DNA from: Pseudomonas sp. RIT288 | GTDB taxonomy: Bacteria; Pseudomonadota; Gammaproteobacteria; Pseudomonadales; Pseudomonadaceae | Direction: 5' to 3' | Length of the DNA: 64,000 nucleotides | Assembly: GCF_000631985.1 (NCBI RefSeq) | Contig: NZ_JFYN01000013.1 | Coordinates: forward strand, 1 to 64,000 | Part shown: in pieces, positions 23,673 to 32,990 of the stretch | How the letters are laid out: each line of letters starts with the position of its first letter | How positions within the stretch are numbered: position 1 is the first letter of the stretch | Translations under genes and position numbers: made by a program | The notes under the pieces: model-generated | What the model saw: only the letters and a program-made list of their open reading frames with translations | What the model was told of the DNA's origin: nothing | The model's database searches: none

Positions 23673-25148
23673 ATGGATGCTTTGATTCGGCGTTTCAGTT
23701 ATTTGTCGTTGCTCACCCTCGCCTTGACGCTTGGCGGCTGCCAAAGCCCTCCGAAGAAACAGACCGCGGCCGACCTTGACGCGATGGGCCGGGAAGAACT
23801 CACAGCCGCCCTGGCCCTTCGGCCGCAAGCAGATTCCATCGTGCGTGAGGGTGATTACGTCACTTATGCGGTGATGGAACTCGACGGCCGCAACATCCGC
23901 CATCTCGTGCGCTTTGAGGCTGACTGTCATTTGCCCGATGCACAAATGGCTCACATGACCACTGGCGGAATGCTGCAGTTCGCGGTTGATCGAAAAAGTG
24001 AAACGGCAGAGGGCAGACAAATGCCCGCCGCAGAGAAAAATCTATTTTTGCAGAGCGCCCAATTCAAGCAGGTGTGCGCCCAGACGCCCGTACCTCAATG
24101 GCGTGTTATTGCGGGATCGGAGCAGCAGGACTGGCAGTTGTTTGACCGCGCCAGCCTGATGCAAAAGGACGGCCAGATGTTGTTCTGGTCGGCCCGGGTT
24201 CCTGCAGCCGAGGGGCTGACGCCACGGGACAATGGCCTGTACTCGCAAGTACGGCAACGCTGGAGCGCTGATTGTGCTCAGCAACGATTGACGTCTCTGA
24301 GCACCTTCTACCTGGACAAGACCTACCACGTGATCGGCGGCGCGATGGTCCTGCAACCTGCCGCTTTGCAAAAACCGGACGCCGATGAGCGTCAGTTGCT
24401 GACGCTGGCTTGCGGTACTCGGCAGGCATTGGATCAATACAAGGTTTTCTCGGGGCGAGCGCAAACTGACTTTGTGTTGCCAGATCCGGAGCTACCCGCT
24501 TCTGTTGTGAAATCCATCGAGGCGTTGAAACTGCCAGCGCCGGAAAAGAGCATCGAGCATCTGCGCCTTTCCTACAAAAGTTTTAATGAGGCACGTGAAC
24601 AAAAAATCGCAGAACAGTTGGAAATGTCGATTCTCAGGGACATGCGACGCAATCCTGGGCGTGACATTCGTTATCTGCCCTACGAGCCCGGCAAGCAATT
24701 GATGGAGCGCTACGATGGCAAAACGCGCCAATTGGTCAAAGTAAGTTTTCGTGGGCTGACTGAGTTGGTCAGCGTCGACTACAGCAACGACCATCACGGA
24801 ATCAGGGTGAGAAAAAACGCCATCACCGATCTCAGATTCGAAGGTGACTGGACGCACATGCCGGTCGGCACCCACCTGGCCTATACGGTGCAACAGTCCT
24901 TCCCCCGACACAATAAAGCGCCTGAGCTGGTGGACTCCAGGTTTGAATGCCAAGTGGAATCGCAGAATCCTGCCAGTGAGTTTTATCCATCGTTGAGCGG
25001 CAGCGCCAAAGTCATCACCTGTGCACGTAAAGACAGGGGACAAGACAGCGCCACATACGCCTACCTGCAAACCTACGGATTGTTTGTTCAGGTCGACGCC
25101 GGGAGCAACGGGGGTTATGGTCAGTACAAGATCGATTTGGCGGAGTGA
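23673..25148 (+). CDS. Lipoprotein of unknown function (491 aa)
   Basis: The signal ends in a lipobox (ALTLGGC, Cys at residue 23), so the mature protein is lipid-anchored. The rest is hydrophilic with several cysteines in the second half (TLACGTRQ, FECQVES, VITCARKDRG) and repeated beta-rich stretches such as YVTYAVMELDG and THLAYTVQQSF, possibly two copies of a similar domain. I do not recognise a family. It stands alone after the AraC gene. Confidence 0.8.
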   Translation: MDALIRRFSYLSLLTLALTLGGCQSPPKKQTAADLDAMGREELTAALALRPQADSIVREGDYVTYAVMELDGRNIRHLVRFEADCHLPDAQMAHMTTGGMLQFAVDRKSETAEGRQMPAAEKNLFLQSAQFKQVCAQTPVPQWRVIAGSEQQDWQLFDRASLMQKDGQMLFWSARVPAAEGLTPRDNGLYSQVRQRWSADCAQQRLTSLSTFYLDKTYHVIGGAMVLQPAALQKPDADERQLLTLACGTRQALDQYKVFSGRAQTDFVLPDPELPASVVKSIEALKLPAPEKSIEHLRLSYKSFNEAREQKIAEQLEMSILRDMRRNPGRDIRYLPYEPGKQLMERYDGKTRQLVKVSFRGLTELVSVDYSNDHHGIRVRKNAITDLRFEGDWTHMPVGTHLAYTVQQSFPRHNKAPELVDSRFECQVESQNPASEFYPSLSGSAKVITCARKDRGQDSATYAYLQTYGLFVQVDAGSNGGYGQYKIDLAE

Positions 25149-25287
25149 AGCGCCAGTAAAGCGAGAGTGTCACCGCTCCCACCGTGTTCGTGTCGGTCAT
25201 CGAACTTTTGTTCGCAGTCGATATTGTGGGAGCCGGCCAGATTAACTTCTTATTCCATAATTCAAACAAAGAACATTTTTTAATCTT

Positions 25288-25316
25288 TTATCGCTATTAA
25301 CCTCGGCCCTTATAAT
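25288..25316 (+). promoter_or_regulatory. Probable promoter of the DUF3574 gene
   Basis: TATAAT at 25311-25316 lies 38 bp before the ATG at 25354; upstream is AT-rich with a weak -35 (TTTATC, about 18 bp away). Only the -10 is convincing. Confidence 0.5.
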
Positions 25317-25353
25317 TGCGCGTCTGCACTTAACTCATAACAAGGGATATTCC

Positions 25354-25815
25354 ATGCAAAGACGCCTGTTACTCGCTGCACTGTTTGTCGCTGTCGCCGG
25401 GTGCGCCAGTCCTCCTGCTGTTTCGGTGCACACCAAAGACCCTGCCAGTTCGACCCTGCAAGGCGATGCCACACGTCCAGCGCAGGCGCAGTGGATTCGC
25501 ACCGAGCTGTACTTCTCGGTGGGCACGGTGGATGGCAAGGAAGGCGCCGTCAACCCGGCGCGCTGGCGCGCGTTTCTCGACAAGGAAGTGACGTCGCGGT
25601 TTCCCGACGGTTTCACCGTGTTCGATGCCTATGGGCAGTGGCGTGATCATGGGGCGAAGGAGCCGGAGCGGCTGAGCACCAAGGTGATCGTGATCCTGCA
25701 CGAGAACAATCCGCAGAACGCCGGCAACATAGAGGCGATCCGGCTGGCTTACAAGCGCATTACCGGGGACTTGTCGGTGCTGCGCCTGTCGCAACCGGCC
25801 GACGTATCGTTCTAA
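25354..25815 (+). CDS. DUF3574 lipoprotein
   Basis: 153 aa. MQRRLLLAALFVAVAGC is a lipoprotein signal with lipobox VAGC. The mature part carries the DUF3574 features (WIRTELYFSVG, WRAFLDKEVTSRFPDGFTVFDAYGQW, TKVIVILHE). Function unknown. AAGGGA precedes the ATG. Its stop overlaps the convergent permease gene. Confidence 0.87.
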   Translation: MQRRLLLAALFVAVAGCASPPAVSVHTKDPASSTLQGDATRPAQAQWIRTELYFSVGTVDGKEGAVNPARWRAFLDKEVTSRFPDGFTVFDAYGQWRDHGAKEPERLSTKVIVILHENNPQNAGNIEAIRLAYKRITGDLSVLRLSQPADVSF

Positions 25816-27176
25816 TCGCTGGTATGCGCGAGAGCTTGCCGAGGCGTCGACGCCAGGCGGCTCAATCCCGCCAGCAGCAGCGCGCCCACCAGTAACACGC
25901 CAATCCCCAGAAACGCGCCCCACCCCACCACCGTCACGCTCGAATAGAGCATGTACAGGCACAGCCCGAAAAACAGCAGCGGCACCAGCGGATACCACGG
26001 CACCCTCACCGGCCTCGGCACATCGGGAAAACGCTGCCGCAGAATGATCAGCGCCAGGCTGCTGAAGCTCAGAAACAACCAGTACACCGGGGTCAGGTAC
26101 TCGACCATGGTGTTGAAGCCGCTCTGGGTGAAACTGCCGAACAGCACCAGCAACAATGCCACCGCGCCCTCCGCCAGCAAGGCCTTGCGCGGCACGCCGT
26201 CGCGTTCGTGCCACTCGCCGAAACGACGCAATTGCGGCACGTCGCGGGCGGCGGCATAGGTGGTGCGGGCGCCAACCAGCAAGGTCGAGTTGATGCTGGC
26301 GATGGCCGCGATGCCGACCATCAGCAGAATCAGCAGCACTCCCGGCGCACCGAATGCACGGTTCAACAGTTCCACCGCCGGTGCGTTGCTCGCCGCCAGT
26401 CCGTCGAATCCCAGGCCTCGCACAAACGCCCAGTTCAGCGCCAGATAAATCGCCATCAGCAGCGTCAGTGCACCGAGCATGGCGATGAATATTCCGCGTC
26501 GACCATCGCGCACTTCCGCCGACAAGGTCGCCGCATCGCTCCAGCCGCCGAACGCCAGAAACACGAAAATCATCGCTGCGGAAAACCCGGCCATACCGGT
26601 GTTTTCCGGCACAACCGAAACGCTCGCTGGCGCTGCTTCAATCCCCTGCCACGCCAGCCACACCCCGGCGCTGGCGATACTCAGAAAGCCCTGCGCCAAC
26701 AAGCCCACCAGCAAGGTCTGAGTGATGAAACCGATGTGCTTGCCAGTGAGATTGAGCAGCACCAGCGCAGCGATGACTCCGCCAGCAAACAGCCCCGAGC
26801 CGTACCGACCGAGCGGCACCACGGCATTGACGTAATCGGCAAACATGAACGCAGACAAGGCGATCCAGCCGGTGTGCATCACCGAAAAACGTGACCAGGC
26901 GAACAGGAAACCCATGCGCTCGCCATAGGCCGTGCGCAGAAAGTGATAGTCGCCGCCCGGGTGCGGAAATGCTGTGGCCATTTCGGCAAAGCACAAGGCC
27001 CCGCTCATAGACGCGAGACCGCCGAGCACCCAGACCCAGTAGAAATATTCCGGCCCGACGTTCAGCGCTACGATCGGTGCGGTCTTGAGGATGTCGGTGG
27101 TGATCACCATGCCCAGCGTGATCAGCAACGCCTGCAGCACCGGCAGGTGACGCTTGGGGCCATTAGAGTGATTCAT
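25812..27176 (-). CDS. APC-superfamily amino acid/polyamine permease
   Basis: About 454 aa, around twelve membrane helices. The APC signature lies at the start (LITLGMVITTDILKTAPIVALNVGPEYF) and in helix 3 (EMATAFPHPGGDYHFLRTAYG). Start chosen at 27176 (MNHSNG); the frame extends 10 codons further upstream. It follows the TonB-dependent receptor by 41 bp on the same strand; the pair may handle one substrate from outer to inner membrane. Confidence 0.88.
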   Translation of the reverse strand: MNHSNGPKRHLPVLQALLITLGMVITTDILKTAPIVALNVGPEYFYWVWVLGGLASMSGALCFAEMATAFPHPGGDYHFLRTAYGERMGFLFAWSRFSVMHTGWIALSAFMFADYVNAVVPLGRYGSGLFAGGVIAALVLLNLTGKHIGFITQTLLVGLLAQGFLSIASAGVWLAWQGIEAAPASVSVVPENTGMAGFSAAMIFVFLAFGGWSDAATLSAEVRDGRRGIFIAMLGALTLLMAIYLALNWAFVRGLGFDGLAASNAPAVELLNRAFGAPGVLLILLMVGIAAIASINSTLLVGARTTYAAARDVPQLRRFGEWHERDGVPRKALLAEGAVALLLVLFGSFTQSGFNTMVEYLTPVYWLFLSFSSLALIILRQRFPDVPRPVRVPWYPLVPLLFFGLCLYMLYSSVTVVGWGAFLGIGVLLVGALLLAGLSRLASTPRQALAHTSD

Positions 27177-27217
27177 GCAGAGTCCCGCAGAAGATCCGCC
27201 ATCCATGGCGAATCGGC

Positions 27218-29605
27218 TCAGAAGCCGTAAGTGGCGCTGGCGTAGTAGTAAGCGCCGTTGGTGCCGATCGGCGACAGCACGTCATACGGCAGGTTGCCGC
27301 CGTAATTGATCGTCGAGCCGGAGCGCTCCGGGTAGTTGTCGGTGAGGTTATTGCCGCCCAGGGCGACGCTGAATTTCGGGGTGAATTTGTAGGTCACCTC
27401 GGCGTCCAGTTGCCACACCGCGCCGTAGGTCTGCTCCGGTTGCGAGTCGCCGAAATCGAACACGCGAGTGGTCTCGCCCTGCCGGGTCAGACGCCCGAGC
27501 AGGCCCCAGTGTTCGCTGGCCCAGTTGGCGGAAAGCACGAAACGATCCTTGGGCGCGGCGTCGGTCAGGGTGTTGGTTTCTTCAACGCCAACCAGTGCAT
27601 CGTTACCGATACCCAGCGCCGTCAGTTGCGAGGGTGTGCCTTTAGTGCTGGTGACTTTGGTGTGGTTGTAGGTGTACGCGGTAGTCAGGCCCAGTTGCCC
27701 TTCATACAGTGGCTGATGGTAGTTGAGCACCAGTTCGGCGCCGTGGGTGCTGGTGTCGGCGGCGTTGGTGAAGAAGTTGACGTCATGCACCCCGGCCACG
27801 CCGAAGTTGTCGTTGATGTATTGCTCCATAGCGTCGCTGCCGATGCGCTGCGACAGGGTGATGCGGTCCTTGACGTCGATGCGGAATACATCGAGCGAGG
27901 CGTCGAAGCGTTCGTTGAGCTGGAAGGTCAGACCGAGGCTGAAGTTCTTCGAGGTTTCCGGATCGAGCTTCTCGGCCCCCAACGCGCGGGCGATCGGGTC
28001 GTTGACCGAGAGCACGCGAATATCGGTGAGCGTGCCGCCTTCGCCGAAGTTGCTGGTGGTGTTCTGGAAACCGCTCTGCGCCAGCGACGGCGCGCGGAAG
28101 TTGTTCGACACCGCACCGCGCAACGCCCACTGCTCGGTCAGTTTGTAGCGACCGCTGAGCTTGCCGGTGAGTTTGCTGCCGGCATCGTCGTAATGTTCCC
28201 AACGCGTGGCAGCGTCGACGAAGAAACGCTCGGTGAGATCGCCCGACAACTCGGCGTAGGTAGCAAACACGTTGCGGTCCAGATCCGATTCTTCGCTGGG
28301 GCGCAGGCCGTTGGCGCCGTCAGCGCCGGAGCCGATGTAGGAGGCCTCGTCACCGGCGTAGGTCAGGTAGTTTTCGTAGCGGTATTCACCGCCCAGCGCC
28401 AGCACGAACGAGCGTCCGCCGAGGCGCAGTTCGCGGCTGAAATCGAGGTTGGTGGTGGTCTGGCGCAGCTCGTAATCGCCGGTGTCGAATTTCGTCGGCG
28501 AGTCCGCGCCGAGGCTGACGTTAAGGGTGCGGCGGGTGGAGCCGTCAAAGCGGTTGCGGCCATGGGTGACGCTGCTGTCAAAATCCCAGTCTTCGCCGAT
28601 CATGCCCTTGAAGCCGGCGGTGGCGGAAATGTCCTTGTTGTCGCCCAGCGACTGCGGCAGGTAGCCGTTGGGGTAGAACTGCGGTTGCTCGTAGGGGTAG
28701 CGATAGAATTCGGCGCCGGTGGTGTGGCGCTGGTTGTAGGTGCCGAAGCTGTAGGCCTTGCCACCGGCCAGCGGCAGTTCGCTGTTGAACCACAGGTTGA
28801 CGTCCCGCGCCAGGCCGTCGCCCATCACGTAGTTGCGCTGCTCGGGGGTATCGGCAAAGCCATCGAAACCGGCGCGGTTGGTCGGGTTACGGTTTTTGTA
28901 TTCGGTGCCACCGCGAATGAACCCGCCCTCTTCGCCCAGGCGCGTGCCGATCTTGGCGGTGGTCACGCTGTTCTGGCCGTCGGTGGTGGTTCTGCCGATG
29001 GCGTCCTGATGGGTGTGAAACGCGCCATAGCTGGTGGACACTTCGCCGCCCTCGGGCGCGTCGTCGAGGATGATGTTGATCACCCCGGCAATCGCGTCGG
29101 AACCGTACTGCGCCCCGGCACCGTCGCGCAGCACTTCGATGTGTTTGATCGCGCTGATGGGGATCGAGTTGAAGTCCACCGGCGCCGTACCGCGACCGAT
29201 TTTCGACGAGTCGTTGACCACCGCTGAAGTGTGACGGCGCTTGCCGTTGACCAGCACCAGCACCTGATCCGGGCTCATGCCGCGCAGCTGTGCGGCGCGC
29301 ACATGGTCGGCACCACCGGAGTTGGACTGACGCGGCATGCTGAACGATGGCAGCAAGGTTTGCAGCGCCTGGCCCAGCTCACCGTCGGCCGCGCCGGTGG
29401 ACTTGAGATCGGCGGCGGTCAACACGTCCACCGGCACTGGAGAATCGAGCACCGTGCGCGCAGTGCCACGGGTGCCGGTGACCAGCACGGTACCCAGCCG
29501 TGTGTCATCGTCAACGCGGGTGGAAGTGTCTTCGGCTTGCGCCGGAAGTTGCCAGATCGCACCGACAACTGCGATGGCCAGTAATGAACGGGAACGTTGA
29601 TACAT
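27218..29605 (-). CDS. TonB-dependent outer-membrane receptor
   Basis: 795 aa. Signal peptide ending at PAQAEDTS, then the plug domain (residues 30-180: RLGTVLVTGTRGTARTVLDSP near the N-terminus acts as TonB-box region; VNGKRRHTSAVV and RDGAGAQYGSDAIAGVINIIL are plug motifs). A 22-strand barrel follows, ending in the canonical aromatic YYYASATYGF. AAAGGAG precedes the ATG. No Fur box is seen upstream; ligand unknown. It precedes the APC permease. Confidence 0.93.
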   Translation of the reverse strand: MYQRSRSLLAIAVVGAIWQLPAQAEDTSTRVDDDTRLGTVLVTGTRGTARTVLDSPVPVDVLTAADLKSTGAADGELGQALQTLLPSFSMPRQSNSGGADHVRAAQLRGMSPDQVLVLVNGKRRHTSAVVNDSSKIGRGTAPVDFNSIPISAIKHIEVLRDGAGAQYGSDAIAGVINIILDDAPEGGEVSTSYGAFHTHQDAIGRTTTDGQNSVTTAKIGTRLGEEGGFIRGGTEYKNRNPTNRAGFDGFADTPEQRNYVMGDGLARDVNLWFNSELPLAGGKAYSFGTYNQRHTTGAEFYRYPYEQPQFYPNGYLPQSLGDNKDISATAGFKGMIGEDWDFDSSVTHGRNRFDGSTRRTLNVSLGADSPTKFDTGDYELRQTTTNLDFSRELRLGGRSFVLALGGEYRYENYLTYAGDEASYIGSGADGANGLRPSEESDLDRNVFATYAELSGDLTERFFVDAATRWEHYDDAGSKLTGKLSGRYKLTEQWALRGAVSNNFRAPSLAQSGFQNTTSNFGEGGTLTDIRVLSVNDPIARALGAEKLDPETSKNFSLGLTFQLNERFDASLDVFRIDVKDRITLSQRIGSDAMEQYINDNFGVAGVHDVNFFTNAADTSTHGAELVLNYHQPLYEGQLGLTTAYTYNHTKVTSTKGTPSQLTALGIGNDALVGVEETNTLTDAAPKDRFVLSANWASEHWGLLGRLTRQGETTRVFDFGDSQPEQTYGAVWQLDAEVTYKFTPKFSVALGGNNLTDNYPERSGSTINYGGNLPYDVLSPIGTNGAYYYASATYGF

Positions 29606-29640
29606 GGGACAGCTCCTTTATCGCAGCTAATACCCGGCCG

Positions 29641-29664
29641 TTGCCGACAATAAGGAGTCGGCAA
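29641..29664 (-). promoter_or_regulatory. Hairpin in the leader of the TonB-receptor mRNA
   Basis: TTGCCGAC / GTCGGCAA form an 8-bp perfect stem with an 8-base loop, 36 bp before the ATG at 29605. In the mRNA the loop reads UCCUUAUU, which can pair through UCCUU with the AAGGA of the ribosome binding site. Confidence 0.45.
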
Positions 29665-29859
29665 TCAATGCACGGCAATGTCTGCTGTAGTTTTAGAAAG
29701 CAGGAAGGTGGTGAAGGCTGTTTATCGTGATTCGTGAGTGAAGCGCAGGATCCCCAACGTTAGTTATTTCCCCTTGAACATCGATGCTAGACGGACGGAG
29801 GTTTGCCGTAAAAGAACCAATAACACTTAGGTTAGATCGGGCCGATTATTTGTTTTTAG

Positions 29860-29877
29860 AGCAACACAAGTGTTGCT
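29860..29877. promoter_or_regulatory. Perfect 18-bp palindrome upstream of the TonB receptor
   Basis: AGCAACAC-AA-GTGTTGCT, about 255 bp upstream of the start. A candidate operator for an unidentified dimeric regulator. Confidence 0.45.
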
Positions 29878-29935
29878 GGACAAACACTTAAACCCTAACT
29901 AACACCCACTAATTCAAGATCAGCCAAAGATCTTT

Positions 29936-30110
29936 TGTAGGAGTGAGCCTGCTCGCGATAGCGGTGTATCAGCCACTGAAGAAGTTGAATGTCCTGGCCC
30001 CATCGCGAGCAGGCTCACTCCTACAGGTTGAGCGGGGTGAACGCAGACTTATCATCCACCACAGTTCCAATGTGGGAGCGAGCCTGCTCGCGAAGGCGAT
30101 CGATCAGTCA
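29936..30110. repeat. REP elements
   Basis: An inverted pair of the GTAGGAGTGAGCCTGCTCG type (29936-29960 and 30000-30025) plus a single related copy (TGTGGGAGCGAGCCTGCTCG, 30071-30110). They occupy the gap between the TonB receptor and the end of the long eight-gene operon; no gene seen in 29606-30143. Confidence 0.85.
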
Positions 30111-30143
30111 CTCGATACCTTGACTGCAAACAAGCGCAAAACC

Positions 30144-30809
30144 TTAGTCGAATTCCTTTTCCAGCCAGGCATCCTCGGCAATGTCCAGGGCCTGTGCACT
30201 AAAGCGTTGCTCCGCAAACGGATCGGCGTGCAGGTGAAAGCCGTTGCGCTCCCAGAAACCGGGTTGTTCTTCGTCGACAAACTCCAGACTGCGCAACCAT
30301 TTGGCGCTCTTCCAGAAGTAGCGCCCGGCGATCACCAGCCGCAGCGGCCAGCCGTGCCGGGCGGTCAAGGGTTGGCCGGCGTAATGGGTGGCGAGCAGGC
30401 TGTCCGGGTGCAGCAGGTCGTCCAGCAACAGGTTGGTCTGGTAATCGTGATCGGCGTGGGCCATGACAAAACGTGAAGCGGGCTGGATCCCGAATTCGCC
30501 CAGCAGATCCTGCAGATGCACCCCGCTCCACTGCGTGTCGAACTTCGACCAGCGTGTCACGCAATGAATGTCACATTGCAACTCGCGCTGCGGCAACCTT
30601 TGCAGGTCGGCAAAACTCAACTCGACGACACGCCCGACCTTGCCGAACAGGCGCAGTGACCAGGTTGCCAATTCATACTCCGGCACCGTGCCTTCGTGGA
30701 GGATCGGGAAGCGCTCCGTCAACACCTGCCCCGGCGGCAAACGCTGACCGAACGCCGGGTCAGCCTTGGGTGCGCGGCTGTTGCGCAAGCGCATGGCTTT
30801 GTTGTGCAT
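30144..30809 (-). CDS. Sulfite oxidase-like molybdopterin-dependent oxidoreductase
   Basis: About 221 aa, cytoplasmic (no signal). CDIHCVTRWSKFDTQWSGV is the molybdopterin-binding core with the Cys ligand; GWPLRLVIAGRYFWKSAKW is the second half of the SUOX/YedY-type fold. The ATG at 30809 is preceded by GGGAGTG. It is the last gene of the leftward operon starting at 37896, 68 bp after the sugar-binding-protein gene. Its substrate could be a sulfur or amine oxide; not determinable here. Confidence 0.85.
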   Translation of the reverse strand: MHNKAMRLRNSRAPKADPAFGQRLPPGQVLTERFPILHEGTVPEYELATWSLRLFGKVGRVVELSFADLQRLPQRELQCDIHCVTRWSKFDTQWSGVHLQDLLGEFGIQPASRFVMAHADHDYQTNLLLDDLLHPDSLLATHYAGQPLTARHGWPLRLVIAGRYFWKSAKWLRSLEFVDEEQPGFWERNGFHLHADPFAEQRFSAQALDIAEDAWLEKEFD

Positions 30810-30877
30810 ATTCACTCCCAAGCGCGTCAGGATGCCTGCCGCGCATACAGCGCCTCACCCGGTGATAACGGCTGCAT

Positions 30878-31933
30878 TCAGTTCGCCACAGGAATCCACT
30901 CAGCCCGCGCCACGTTGGCGGTATCACCGAAGGCCGGAAGTTTCTGCGCCAGGTCGCGGATGTTTTTCACGTCCAGATCGAGCAACTGTTGGCGTGTGAT
31001 CAGGGTCGGTGGCACCAACACCTGATGTCCCGGATTTTCGCCGGCAATCAACATCGCCAGACTGCGCACGCTGATCGCCCCCGCCACTTGCGGATTGACC
31101 GCGGCGGTCGCCGCCCAGGCGCTGTCAGGTTCTTTCATGATCTGAATGTCGGCGGTGGAGATGTCGGCGCTGTAGATCTTCACCTTGCGCCCCAGACCGG
31201 CCTCGTCGACGGCGATCTTCGCGCCTTTGGCAAACTCGTCGAATGGCGCGAAGATCACGCTGATATCCGGATTGGCGCGCAACACCGCGCTGGCCTGATC
31301 CGCCACCGAGTTGGCAATCGGCGGATTGAGCGTGCCGAAACGCGCCTTTTCGATGATGCCCGGATTGGCCTGTTTCACCTGACTCCAGATCTCGTCGCGG
31401 CGCTCCATCGGCGTGAAGCCGCTGATGTACACGTAACCGGCATCGAACCGCGTGCCGTTGTCCTTCACCGCCTGATCCAGCGCCAGGCGCGCCAGTGCAT
31501 GGTGATCCTGCTCGACTTGGGTCACTTGTGGACTATTCAGGTCAACGTCGAACGCCACCACCTTGATGCCTTTGGCGATCGCCCGGTCAATCGGTCCCTT
31601 GAGGGTTTCCGCCAGGCCCAGCTGCACGATGATCCCGTCGACGCCGAGGTCGATCGCCTGATCAATCATCTCGCCCTGACTCGCCGCCTGCTGCCGCGCA
31701 TCGAACACCCGCAGATTGGCCCCCAGCGCCTCGGTCTGTTTCTCCACGCCGCGCAGATACGCCTCGGGAAAGTCCCCGGAAAACAGATAGCCGACCAGCG
31801 CGATCTGCACCTGACCTTTATCGAACGGCGCCGGAGCACCTGGCAATGCCTTGGCCTGAGCACTCAAAGCCAATGCCGAGAGCACCGCGCCGGCGAGGCA
31901 ATGGCATGCGAACTGCTTGATTGAACCGTGCAT
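30878..31933 (-). CDS. Ribose-type ABC periplasmic binding protein
   Basis: About 351 aa. Signal peptide (CHCLAGAVLSALALSAQAKA) then a type I periplasmic binding fold (IALVGYLFSGDFPEAYLRGVEKQ, DQAIDLGVDGIIVQL, GIKVVAFDVDL). RbsB/XylF-like. AAGGAAG precedes the ATG at 31933. Third component of the RbsA/RbsC-like importer in this operon. Ligand probably a sugar or sugar-like compound. Confidence 0.9.
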   Translation of the reverse strand: MHGSIKQFACHCLAGAVLSALALSAQAKALPGAPAPFDKGQVQIALVGYLFSGDFPEAYLRGVEKQTEALGANLRVFDARQQAASQGEMIDQAIDLGVDGIIVQLGLAETLKGPIDRAIAKGIKVVAFDVDLNSPQVTQVEQDHHALARLALDQAVKDNGTRFDAGYVYISGFTPMERRDEIWSQVKQANPGIIEKARFGTLNPPIANSVADQASAVLRANPDISVIFAPFDEFAKGAKIAVDEAGLGRKVKIYSADISTADIQIMKEPDSAWAATAAVNPQVAGAISVRSLAMLIAGENPGHQVLVPPTLITRQQLLDLDVKNIRDLAQKLPAFGDTANVARAEWIPVAN

Positions 31934-31964
31934 ACATCTTCCTTGCAGCGACAAATGAACCGGC

Positions 31965-32990
31965 TCAGCGCGCCCGATGCGCGAGGCCGAAGGTGAACAT
32001 CAGGGCCAGCACCAGCACCAGTCCCTTGACGAAATCCTGCGCGTAGTACGGCGCGTTGAGCATGGTCAGACCGTTGAGCAGCGACGCCACCAACAGTGCG
32101 CCGACCAACGTGCCGAAGGCATTGGGCTTCTTCGCCCCGAGCACGGCAAAACCGATCAGCGCCGCACCGAGAGCATCCAGCACCAGACCATTGCCGGAGC
32201 TGACATCACCCCGGCCCAGGCGCGCCGCCAACAGCAATCCGCCAAGCGAAGCGAGCAATGCCGACAGCACGTAAGCGAGCAACTTGAAGCGCTTTACCGG
32301 CGCGCCTGCCAGTCGCGCCGCCTGCTCGTTGCCGCCGATCGCATAGAACAATCGGCCGATGCGCGTGTGCTCGAGAAACAGCCACACCGCCAGCGCCACC
32401 AGCGCGGTGATCAACACCGGAACCGGCACCACCTCCCACAAGCGGCCGCGGCCGAGGGCAAGAAACGCCGCACTGAAGGTTCCTTCGGTTTCCACGCCAC
32501 TGGGCAAGGTCATGCCCACCGCAATCGAGCGTCCGCCCGTGGGAATCAGTTGCACGCCGATCACCAGAAACATGCTGCCCAGCGTCGCGAGAATGTCCGG
32601 CACCCGCAGCTTGACGATCAGCCAGCCATTGAGCAGCCCGACCAGTGCGCCACCGGCCAGACTGATCAGCACCGCCGGCACCGCGCCCCAGCCGAGCACC
32701 ACCATCACGTAACTGGCGATCATCAGGCTCATCGCCGCCACCGCCCCAATCGACAGATCAAGTCCGCCGACGGCCATGGTCAGGGTCACTCCGAGGGCCA
32801 GCAGCGCGACAATCGACACCGACTGCAAGATGCTGAACAGATTGCCGACGCGCCAAAACGCCGGCTCGGCGACGCTGAAAAACACCACGATCAGCGCCAG
32901 CAGCCACAACAGGCCGTAGCGGATCAGCGCTTGCAGCAGGCGCTCGGCGGGTGGCGTAGCGGACGACAACAATGAACTCGAATCAGGCAC
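31965..32990 (-). CDS. Ribose-type ABC permease
   Basis: About 341 aa, around ten helices; RbsC family (LLALGVTLTMAVGGLDLSIGAVAAMS, GGNEQAARLAGAPVKRFKLLAYVLSALLASLGG). It most likely starts at GTG (32990), with AAGGAG eight bases before, overlapping the ATPase stop by eight bases; the frame extends back inside the ATPase gene. Confidence 0.9.
   Translation of the reverse strand: MPDSSSLLSSATPPAERLLQALIRYGLLWLLALIVVFFSVAEPAFWRVGNLFSILQSVSIVALLALGVTLTMAVGGLDLSIGAVAAMSLMIASYVMVVLGWGAVPAVLISLAGGALVGLLNGWLIVKLRVPDILATLGSMFLVIGVQLIPTGGRSIAVGMTLPSGVETEGTFSAAFLALGRGRLWEVVPVPVLITALVALAVWLFLEHTRIGRLFYAIGGNEQAARLAGAPVKRFKLLAYVLSALLASLGGLLLAARLGRGDVSSGNGLVLDALGAALIGFAVLGAKKPNAFGTLVGALLVASLLNGLTMLNAPYYAQDFVKGLVLVLALMFTFGLAHRAR

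Noticed and set aside
27410..29227. 605-aa plus-strand frame opposite the TonB receptor
   Set aside because: Shadow of the receptor gene: Gly/Val/Ala-rich with no recognisable motif.
29605..29900. Fur box upstream of the TonB receptor
   Set aside because: No GATAATGATAATCATTATC-like sequence found by eye; the receptor is not assigned to iron.
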